5,381 nucleotides of DNA, taken from assembly GCA_905479025.1 (NCBI GenBank), contig CAJQKX010000642.1, positions 1-5,381 of the forward strand, written 5' to 3'. The DNA comes from an uncultured Paraglaciecola sp. Its GTDB lineage: Bacteria; Pseudomonadota; Gammaproteobacteria; Enterobacterales; Alteromonadaceae. Position 1 is the first letter of the stretch. Every line of letters begins with the position of its first letter. The notes beneath the pieces were generated by a model that was not told the origin of the DNA, made no database searches, and saw only the letters and a list, made by a program, of their open reading frames with translations. This document shows positions 1-5,381 of the stretch, piece by piece. A program made the translations under genes and the position numbers.

Positions 1-557
1 GCAATGTAAGTCACGGTGACGTGATGCTATATAACACCAACAATTCCTTCGTGAGAACTGATGGGAAGTTGGTCGCCACTGTTGGTGTGGATGACTTAGT
101 TATAGTCTGCACCAAGGATGCGCTTATGGTGGCTCACAAAGACAGTGTTCAAGACGCGAAAGTTATAGTACAGAAATTAAAGGATAATCAGCGTAGCGAG
201 TGGGAGTTGAATCGCGAGGTATATCGGCCCTGGGGTAAATATGACTCCATTGACAGTGGAGACCGCTATAAGGTAAAGCGCATAACAGTGAAGCCGGGGG
301 CTAAGTTGAGTGTTCAAATGCACCACCATCGTGCTGAACATTGGATTGTGGTGCATGGATCTGCCAAAGTTACAAATGGCGATAAAACCTTTTTACTGTC
401 TGAAAATGAGTCTACCTATATTCCTATTGGCGTTGTTCATGCCCTTGAAAACCCTGGGAAAGTTGAGCTAGAGCTGATTGAGGTTCAGTCCGGCTCATAT
501 CTCGAGGAGGATGATATTGTGCGGTTCGAGGATATTTATGGGCGTGTTGAAAAATAA
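1..557 (+). CDS. manC: Mannose-1-phosphate guanylyltransferase / mannose-6-phosphate isomerase, 5'-truncated
   Basis: This is the C-terminal 184 residues of a bifunctional type II enzyme of the ManC/AlgA/WbpW family. The family makes GDP-mannose from mannose-1-phosphate and GTP, and often also isomerises fructose-6-phosphate to mannose-6-phosphate in the cytoplasm. The reading frame is open from base 3 to the left edge (it begins NVSHGDVML), so the gene starts outside the window. About 290 N-terminal residues, including the nucleotide-binding signature, are missing only because of the window edge. Visible are the end of the transferase domain ([14 protein letters not shown], then [11 protein letters not shown]), the linker [14 protein letters not shown] at fragment residues 71-84, and the cupin isomerase domain. 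The cupin carries the metal-site motif [10 protein letters not shown] (residues 105-114, from base 315) and [12 protein letters not shown] (141-152). It ends in a TAA stop. GDP-mannose would feed mannose, rhamnose, fucose or related sugars of the polysaccharide; which of these cannot be told here. Confidence 0.95.
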   Translation, partial: NVSHGDVMLYNTNNSFVRTDGKLVATVGVDDLVIVCTKDALMVAHKDSVQDAKVIVQKLKDNQRSEWELNREVYRPWGKYDSIDSGDRYKVKRITVKPGAKLSVQMHHHRAEHWIVVHGSAKVTNGDKTFLLSENESTYIPIGVVHALENPGKVELELIEVQSGSYLEEDDIVRFEDIYGRVEK

Positions 558-625
558 GATGTTTATTTAATGTGGGGCCAGCATTATCTGATGTTATTGC
601 TGCTTTATTTTCAATTAAAAGACTC

Positions 626-629
626 AAGG
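626..629 (+). promoter_or_regulatory. Ribosome binding site of wbpO/tviB
   Basis: AAGG lies 7 bases before the ATG at 637 but only 4 bases before the in-frame GTG at 634. This spacing favours the ATG as the true start. Confidence 0.5.
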
Positions 630-636
630 TGTTGTG

Positions 637-1941
637 ATGAAGCAAGCATTTAGTCGGTCGTTAGATGGATCCGCCAGAGATATCAATTTGTGTGTTGTGG
701 GTTTGGGTTATGTGGGATTGCCGCTCGCAGTAGAATTTGGAAAAAAATTCAAGACGATAGGTTTTGATATAAACAAGAAGAGGCTTGCAAGTTTAGCTGA
801 CGGGATTGATGCAACTCTAGAAATGGATTCGTCTGCTCTTTGTGCTGCAAAATACTTGTCATATACAAGTGATGTAAACGAGATCCGTGACGCTAATATT
901 TACATAGTAACCGTTCCAACTCCAATAAATGAGCATAAGCAACCAGATCTCACGCCATTAATAAAAGCTAGTGGAATGATAGGTTCAATTCTTAGCCCGG
1001 GCGACTTGGTTATTTATGAGTCTACTGTCTACCCTGGAGCAACAGAGGAGGATTGCGTTCCAATCCTGGAGGAAAAATCTGGATTGATTTTTAATAAGGA
1101 TTTTTATGTCGGATATAGCCCAGAGCGCATAAATCCCGGAGATAAACAGCATACGTTGACAACAATATTAAAGGTTACTTCAGGTTCGAATGTTGAAGTC
1201 GCTGATATGGTTGATTCGCTATATTCATCTATTATCTCAGCCGGGACTTTTAAAGCTAGTTCTATTAAAGTTGCTGAGGCGGCAAAGGTTATTGAAAATA
1301 CTCAAAGAGATGTCAATATAGGTCTAATAAATGAATTAGCTATGATCTTTGATAAGCTTGGCATTGATACGGAAGAGGTCTTGAGGGCTGCAGAGACAAA
1401 ATGGAATTTTCTGCCGTTTCGCCCGGGATTGGTTGGTGGCCACTGTATTGGAGTTGATCCCTACTACTTGACCCATAAGGCGCAATCAGAGGGGTTGCAC
1501 CCAGAAATTATTCTAGCTGGCCGGAGGATTAATGACAATATGGCTGATTATGTTGCGGCCAAGCTTGTTAAAGCAATGCTCCATAAAAGCATAACGATTA
1601 AAAATTCACGTATTTTGGTTTTGGGGTTTACGTTTAAAGAGAATTGCCCTGATGTTAGGAACACCAAGGTTATTGATGTTATTAGAGAGTTAAAAGAGTA
1701 CGGGACATTGGTGGATTGCTATGATCCGTGGGTAAGCTCTAGAGAGGCTTCTTGCGAGTATGGTATTGAAACTATAGGTTCGCCAAAGAATGGTGTCTAC
1801 GATGCCGTAATCATTGCTGTTGCACACGATACGTTCAAGGATATGGGTATTAAAGCGTTGCGGCGGTTTGGAAAGCCAACAACTGTGATCTTAGACCTGA
1901 AGTATCTGTTTCCGAAATGTGACACAGATGTCAGATTATAA
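637..1941 (+). CDS. wbpO: UDP-N-acetyl-D-hexosamine 6-dehydrogenase (WbpO/TviB/VipA type)
   Basis: This 434-residue protein belongs to the UDP-glucose/GDP-mannose dehydrogenase family. It oxidises C6 of UDP-GalNAc or UDP-GlcNAc with two NAD+ to give the uronic acid. The N-terminal Rossmann domain has GLGYVG at 22-27. VTVPTP (91-96), [12 protein letters not shown] (127-138) and [13 protein letters not shown] (160-172) are typical of the HexNAc branch. The central helix [15 protein letters not shown] spans 215-229. The catalytic cysteine is C270 in [14 protein letters not shown], and the C-terminal UDP-binding domain has [15 protein letters not shown] (330-344). Similarity to Pseudomonas WbpO, as remembered, runs the whole length; about 10 extra residues precede the Rossmann strand. 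ATG 637 is preferred over GTG 634 on ribosome-site spacing. The epimerase wbpP follows after 21 bases, so the pair should yield UDP-GalNAcA. The order of the two steps, and hence WbpO-like or TviB-like specificity, cannot be settled from sequence. The gene looks intact. Confidence 0.94.
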   Translation: MKQAFSRSLDGSARDINLCVVGLGYVGLPLAVEFGKKFKTIGFDINKKRLASLADGIDATLEMDSSALCAAKYLSYTSDVNEIRDANIYIVTVPTPINEHKQPDLTPLIKASGMIGSILSPGDLVIYESTVYPGATEEDCVPILEEKSGLIFNKDFYVGYSPERINPGDKQHTLTTILKVTSGSNVEVADMVDSLYSSIISAGTFKASSIKVAEAAKVIENTQRDVNIGLINELAMIFDKLGIDTEEVLRAAETKWNFLPFRPGLVGGHCIGVDPYYLTHKAQSEGLHPEIILAGRRINDNMADYVAAKLVKAMLHKSITIKNSRILVLGFTFKENCPDVRNTKVIDVIRELKEYGTLVDCYDPWVSSREASCEYGIETIGSPKNGVYDAVIIAVAHDTFKDMGIKALRRFGKPTTVILDLKYLFPKCDTDVRL

Positions 1942-1962
1942 TATTTTGGATTAATTGACAAT

Positions 1963-2985
1963 ATGACTAAATATGATTCGTTGCGTAAGACGTTACTAAC
2001 AAAGCAATATACTTGGCTGATCACCGGTGTGGCTGGATTTATAGGGTCTAATATTCTTGAAGAGCTGCTTGGCCTAGATCAAAAAGTAGTTGGTTTGGAT
2101 AATTTTTCTACAGGTCATCAGCGCAATTTGGATGATGTTCAGAAGCAATTGAAGGCGTATCAGTGGGCAAGATTTCACTTTATTAAGGGAGATATTAGAA
2201 ATTTCAATGATTGTAAGCAGGTATGCGATGGTGTTGATTTTGTGTTACATGAAGCGGCTTTAGGCTCGGTGCCGCGGTCAATAAACGATCCGATTGCAAC
2301 AAATGATACGAATGTGAGTGGGTTCCTCAATATGTTAGTTGCGGCTAAAGATGCGAAGGTTGCAAGTTTTACATATGCCGCTAGTAGCTCGACTTACGGA
2401 GATCATCCTGACTTACCTAAGATTGAAAGTGTAATAGGTAATCCTTTGTCACCCTACGCGGTTACTAAGCTAGTTAATGAACTTTATTCGGATGTATTTT
2501 CGAAAGCCTATGGTTTTCATTCTATAGGCTTGCGCTATTTTAATGTATTCGGCAAGCGGCAAGATCCTAATGGCGCTTATGCTGCAGTGATTCCAAAATG
2601 GATCGATGCGATAGTTTCTAGTCGTGATGTGATAATTAATGGCGATGGGGAAACTAGCAGAGATTTTTGCTTTGTGGAGAATGCTGTTCAGGCTAATATA
2701 CTTGCAGCCATGACTCCTAAAATCAATGCGAGCGTTGAGTATAATGTGGCATTTGGAGCTCGAACTTCCTTAAATGAACTCTTTGAAATGTTAAAAACCA
2801 TGTCTCAGGATAAAGGCGTCAGTTATGGTAGATCTCCCGTCTATAATGATTTTCGTCCAGGAGATGTTCGGCACTCTTTGGCAAGTATAGATAAAATAAC
2901 TCAAGATCTGGGATATGCGCCTTCTTTTTCTGTAAGTAATGGTTTGCTGAAAGCTTTACCATGGTATTTAAAAAGCTTAGCCTGA
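1963..2985 (+). CDS. wbpP: UDP-N-acetylglucosamine 4-epimerase (WbpP/TviC/VipB type)
   Basis: This 340-residue extended short-chain dehydrogenase/epimerase interconverts UDP-GlcNAc and UDP-GalNAc (or their uronic acids) through a 4-keto intermediate with bound NAD+. It has the NAD motif GVAGFIG at 22-28, the acidic ribose-binding end of strand 2 in [12 protein letters not shown] (44-55), the substrate-loop run [12 protein letters not shown] (99-110), the serine cluster SSSTYG at 141-146, and catalytic Y165 and K169 in [27 protein letters not shown] (191-211) and [10 protein letters not shown] (226-235) are hallmarks of the WbpP branch. These residues sit one position below those I recall for Pseudomonas WbpP (341 residues), so length and start agree well. 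The N-terminus MTKYDSLRK also matches that family, which supports ATG 1963 although no good Shine-Dalgarno is visible; TGGA at 1947-1950 is weak and distant. It is probably co-transcribed with wbpO. It is intact and ends in TGA. Confidence 0.95.
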   Translation: MTKYDSLRKTLLTKQYTWLITGVAGFIGSNILEELLGLDQKVVGLDNFSTGHQRNLDDVQKQLKAYQWARFHFIKGDIRNFNDCKQVCDGVDFVLHEAALGSVPRSINDPIATNDTNVSGFLNMLVAAKDAKVASFTYAASSSTYGDHPDLPKIESVIGNPLSPYAVTKLVNELYSDVFSKAYGFHSIGLRYFNVFGKRQDPNGAYAAVIPKWIDAIVSSRDVIINGDGETSRDFCFVENAVQANILAAMTPKINASVEYNVAFGARTSLNELFEMLKTMSQDKGVSYGRSPVYNDFRPGDVRHSLASIDKITQDLGYAPSFSVSNGLLKALPWYLKSLA

Positions 2986-3082
2986 ACTCGTTGCGCTGTC
3001 TGCTCAGAAGCTTTCAAATTAAAAATTAAAGTCAAAGCGCGACTGCAAAATTCAGGATGTTTAAATTGGAGTTCGTTTTTCT

Positions 3083-3088
3083 GGTGAA
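3083..3088 (+). promoter_or_regulatory. Ribosome binding site of the Gfo/Idh oxidoreductase
   Basis: GGTGAA lies 8 bases before ATG 3097. It supports this start, which also places the Rossmann strand right at the N-terminus. The 111-base gap before the gene shows no convincing terminator or promoter. Confidence 0.45.
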
Positions 3089-3096
3089 ATATTCTA

Positions 3097-4037
3097 ATGG
3101 ATAAACTTAGTTTCCTTGTTCTTGGGGCTGGGGCTATTGGTCAGCGCCATGCAGCTAATATTATACAGCTTGGGCATGCGTGCGAGATTATTGGTTTTAG
3201 AATGCTTGTGGATCTCGATAAAATTTTGCGCTTAGGAGCATTTGATGGCGTCATAATTGCGACGGCTAGTCATGTAAGAACCGAAGTGCTCACACCCTGT
3301 TTTCAGAGCTTGATTCCCGTTTATATTGAAAAGCCTATAGCATTTGATATTGAAACTTCAAATTTACAGTCTGCCGGATAGTTATTTAGAAAAATGTTTT
3401 GCCGGGTATATGATGCGCTTCCATCCAATAACATCGTTTCTGTTGGGATTGGATTATAGCGAGGCTTACAATTTTTTCATTTGAAATTGGATATGATGTA
3501 AATCGCTGGAGGAAAAATTGGGAGTTTTCTGGCAGTTATGCTTCTCAATTAAACGGTGGTGGAGTACTTCTCGACTTATGCCACGAAATTGACTTGGCTA
3601 ATATATTATTCTCTCCTTTAACATTGCGTGAGGTTCTATGTTTAGATCATAAGAACTTCAAGAGCGTCGATTTTGCTAGTTTGGTTACATTTACGAATAC
3701 GCATAACTTGATAGGTACTGTTTCAATGGATTATATGTCGCCTATTAATAGGCGTAAATTGATTGTAAAAGGTGCTGAATATATTGATGAAATTGATTTT
3801 TTGACTGGTGTTTATAGTCGATTAACAGCGGAAGGGGTTGTTGTTAAAAAATTCTCTTTCGAGAGAAATCAAATGTTTATAGATGCTATCGATCATTTTT
3901 CTAAATCAATTTTGGGGGAAGAGCATACCTCTCTGGAATTACCTTCGTTAAATTGCGTTAAATCGAGCTGTGAATTAACTGCTAATGCGTGGAAAAGTCG
4001 AACGTTTATTGGCTCTATTAAAGGGGAAATATCGTGA
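3097..4037 (+). pseudogene. Gfo/Idh/MocA-family oxidoreductase broken by two frameshifts
   Basis: The family comprises NAD(P)-dependent sugar and nucleotide-sugar dehydrogenases with a Rossmann domain and an alpha/beta C-terminal domain. Here one protein is spread over three frames. Frame 1 (3097-3381) gives MDKLSFLVLGAGAIGQRH, DGVIIATASH and the EKP motif (residues 78-80), then stops at TAG 3379. Frame 2 carries LPDSYLEKCFAGYMMRFHP (from 3371) and stops at TGA 3482. Frame 3 resumes at 3480 with FEIGYDVNRWRKNW, continues through GGGVLLDLCHEID (3555-3593; likely catalytic D and H), and ends at TGA 4035. Removing one A from 3353-3355 and one T from 3472-3477 restores an uninterrupted reading of about 312 residues. 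Both errors are one-base gains in homopolymer runs, so they may be sequencing errors or real recent mutations. The segment after Rossmann strand 2 is short for the family. The stop overlaps the next gene's start, showing an ancestral operon. The substrate is unknown; context suggests a sugar of the polysaccharide. Confidence 0.85.
4022..4026 (+). promoter_or_regulatory. Ribosome binding site of the cytidylyltransferase
   Basis: AGGGG, within AAGGGGAAA, lies 7 bases before GTG 4034 and inside the end of the preceding gene. It supports the GTG start; no in-frame ATG exists nearby, and the nucleotide-binding strand begins at once after it. Confidence 0.6.
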
Positions 4038-4723
4038 TTGTTGGTCATATTGGGGTTCGTAAGAATAGTAAGGGGGTTTTGGGTAAGAATTTCAGGCTTA
4101 TCAGCGGTAAACCTCTTATAGACTGGTCTCTGGATCAGCTTTTCAGGTGCAATCTTATTGACCATGTAGTGGTATCCACGGACTGTGATGTTATGTATCA
4201 GCATTCATTAAAAAAGGGAGCCCTAGATATTGGATTACGGCCCGATGTTCTGGCAAATGATACTGCTGCAAAGTGGGATGTATGGAAGCATTCTTTAAAT
4301 GTGATAGAGCAAAAAATTGGCAAGATTGATTTGTTTGTTGATTTAGATTGTACTTCTCCGATGAGGGCGGATCAGGATATATTAGGTGCCATAGCCCTTT
4401 TTCAAGATCGCATGCCAGATATGGTCATGTCGTGCTGCGATGCAAAAAAAAACCCGTATTTCAATTTAGTCGAGCCTGATAAAGATGGCTTTTTACGGGT
4501 ATCGAAGAAGGTGGATGGTGGTGTTGTGGCTAGACAGTTGGCTCCTTTGGTTCTTGAGCATGCAGCTTCTACTTATGTTATCAATCCTAAGTATTTGCAC
4601 AGTTGCTCCAGGTTGTTTGAGGGTAATGTGTTGCCCTACATAATGCCTACGGAGCGCTGCATTGACATAGACTCCGAGTTGGATTTTAAGATTGTGGAAT
4701 TTTTAATGGAAGGGAAAGTCTGA
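4034..4723 (+). CDS. Acylneuraminate cytidylyltransferase-family protein (NeuA/PtmB-like)
   Basis: This 229-residue protein belongs to the CMP-sugar synthetase family, which transfers CMP from CTP to a nonulosonic or related keto-acid sugar in the cytoplasm. The N-terminal nucleotide loop GVRKNSKGVLGKN (7-19) keeps the family's R9, S12, K13, K18 and N19. It is followed by GKPLIDWSL (25-33), VVVSTD (45-50), the substrate-side DLDCTSPMR (103-111; usually QPTSPLR-like), EHAASTYVINP (175-185) and the metal-binding DID at 211-213 in the context DIDSELDF. Length fits a single-domain synthetase. It starts at GTG in a 4-base GTGA overlap with the upstream oxidoreductase, and its TGA shares one base with the next gene's ATG, so translation is probably coupled. 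A run of nine A's at 4444-4452 lies in codons 137-140. The sugar is unknown, because no NeuB/LegI/PseI synthase is visible; legionaminate-like, Kdo-like or another acid are all possible. Confidence 0.85.
   Translation: MIVGHIGVRKNSKGVLGKNFRLISGKPLIDWSLDQLFRCNLIDHVVVSTDCDVMYQHSLKKGALDIGLRPDVLANDTAAKWDVWKHSLNVIEQKIGKIDLFVDLDCTSPMRADQDILGAIALFQDRMPDMVMSCCDAKKNPYFNLVEPDKDGFLRVSKKVDGGVVARQLAPLVLEHAASTYVINPKYLHSCSRLFEGNVLPYIMPTERCIDIDSELDFKIVEFLMEGKV
4444..4452 (+). repeat. A9 mononucleotide run in the cytidylyltransferase
   Basis: Nine consecutive A's span codons GCA AAA AAA AAC (A137-N140). In this phase they include an A AAA AAC heptamer, a known kind of slippery sequence. A slip either way meets a stop quickly: TGA at 4477 for -1 and TAG at 4467 for +1. 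The run is seen directly; any functional role is inference. Confidence 0.9.
4708..4714 (+). promoter_or_regulatory. Ribosome binding site of the PtmA-like dehydrogenase
   Basis: GGAAGGG lies 8 bases before ATG 4723, inside the last codons of the cytidylyltransferase. It is the strongest Shine-Dalgarno in the window and fixes the start. Confidence 0.65.
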
Positions 4724-5381
4724 TGGCGATCGATCTTTCGGGAAAAACAGTCTTTATCACTGGGGCTGGAGGACGTCTTGGCATTACATACATAGATCAA
4801 TTGACAAATTTTGGGGCTATTGTGATCGCAACGGAGCTGGAGGGAGATCGTTTCGATTATTTAGCGCAACGCTATGCCGGGAACAAAAATGTTTTTCTAT
4901 ATACTTTAAACGTCTGTCAAGAATTCCAGGTCGAAAATATCTTTAAAAAAATGCTACTGGATGGCCTGCTCCCCAATGTTTTTATAAATAATGCTGCCGT
5001 AACTGGGGAGCTGTTGATGGGAGAAGGGAGAAGCTTCCCGGACTTGGCAAATACCTCGCTCGCAGATTGGAATACTACTGTTGAGGTCAATTTAACCGGA
5101 GCCTTTCTTGTGGCGCGCCAAATTGATCGAGATATCATTGGTAGATATCCAGTATCGCTTATTAACATATCGACTATGTATGCGCTGAAAGGTCCTCATC
5201 ATAGTATTTATGAGGATATGCCATTTAAAAGTTTTTGCGCGTATTCTGCGTCGAAAGCAGGAATACATGGTTTGACATTGTGGCTTGCAAGTTATTGGGC
5301 AGCGCAGGGGGTCAACGTCAATAGTTTGGCTCCAGGTGCCGTTAATAATAGTCATTCTGATTTATTTAAGTCTAGGGTTGG
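4723..5381 (+). CDS. Short-chain dehydrogenase/reductase, PtmA-like, 3'-truncated
   Basis: The first 219 residues of a classical SDR are present; the frame is open to the right edge and perhaps 30-40 residues are missing. The cofactor motif is TGAGGRLG (13-20), in which the usual middle glycine is replaced by R18. Strand 2 ends in an acidic residue (ATEL, E38), which hints at NAD(H). NNAA (89-92) and VNLTGAF (122-128) follow. The catalytic tetrad is N123, S150, Y174 and K178, the last two in YSASK; NSLAPGAV (200-207) follows. Serine and tyrosine are 24 residues apart rather than the usual 13 or so, because of an insertion carrying GPHHSIYED. This, with the glycine-motif variant, resembles the PtmA-like SDRs found beside PtmB-like cytidylyltransferases in flagellin-glycosylation and O-antigen loci. 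The ATG overlaps the upstream TGA by one base. Substrate and direction of the reaction are not known from sequence; a role in making the CMP-linked sugar is inferred from context. Confidence 0.88.
   Translation, partial: MAIDLSGKTVFITGAGGRLGITYIDQLTNFGAIVIATELEGDRFDYLAQRYAGNKNVFLYTLNVCQEFQVENIFKKMLLDGLLPNVFINNAAVTGELLMGEGRSFPDLANTSLADWNTTVEVNLTGAFLVARQIDRDIIGRYPVSLINISTMYALKGPHHSIYEDMPFKSFCAYSASKAGIHGLTLWLASYWAAQGVNVNSLAPGAVNNSHSDLFKSRV

Noticed and set aside
558..636. Promoter or terminator between manC and wbpO
   Set aside because: AT-rich with some -10-like strings, but no paired -35 at proper spacing and no stable hairpin followed by T's.
634..636. GTG as start of wbpO
   Set aside because: It leaves only 4 bases to the AAGG ribosome site; the adjacent ATG at 637 has better spacing.
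2986..3096. Terminator, promoter or small gene in the 111-base gap
   Set aside because: Only a GCTTT...AAAGC match with a loop of about 20 bases and scattered AT-rich strings; no open frame with a ribosome site.
3340..3490. Programmed ribosomal frameshifting to make the full oxidoreductase
   Set aside because: It would need two separate +1-type shifts in one gene, the first with no evident slippery site; single-base errors in homopolymer runs are simpler.
3893..4204. Antisense open frames (also at 424-645, 1797-2024, 4917-5168 and 5092-5355)
   Set aside because: All lie opposite well-supported + strand genes, have no recognisable domains and look like chance shadows.
4452..4500. Inverted repeat ACCCGTA / TACGGGT as a terminator or frameshift stem
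   Set aside because: Only 7 pairs with a 35-base loop, lying inside a coding region and overlapping the A run; likely chance.

Overview
This is a nucleotide-sugar section of a surface-polysaccharide (O-antigen or capsule) gene cluster, most likely from a gammaproteobacterium. The proteins resemble those of Pseudomonas O-antigen loci and marine relatives. The DNA is fairly AT-rich, and every gene lies on the + strand in tight, operon-like order. Genus assignment is an inference from remembered protein families; no search was run.

Layout: the window opens inside the 3' end of manC (GDP-mannose pyrophosphorylase / phosphomannose isomerase), of which only the end of the nucleotidyltransferase part and the whole cupin isomerase domain are present. 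After a 79-base gap come wbpO/tviB (UDP-HexNAc 6-dehydrogenase) and wbpP/tviC (UDP-GlcNAc 4-epimerase), 21 bases apart. Together they convert UDP-GlcNAc to UDP-GalNAcA. A 111-base gap with no clear signal follows. Then comes a tightly coupled trio: a Gfo/Idh/MocA-type oxidoreductase broken by two single-base frameshifts, a NeuA/PtmB-like cytidylyltransferase, and a PtmA-like short-chain dehydrogenase that runs off the right edge.

How they fit together: the window encodes supply of GDP-mannose (or a sugar derived from it), supply of UDP-GalNAcA, and a module resembling nonulosonic-acid or other CMP-sugar pathways. No glycosyltransferase, flippase, polymerase or sialate-synthase-like (NeuB/LegI) gene lies in the window, so the final CMP-linked product cannot be named.

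The most notable points are the double frameshift in the oxidoreductase, where removing one base from each of two homopolymer runs restores a complete protein of about 312 residues, and a run of nine A's inside the cytidylyltransferase that could act as a slippage site. I see no mobile element, CRISPR array, RNA gene or clear terminator. No stretch longer than 300 bases lacks a gene.
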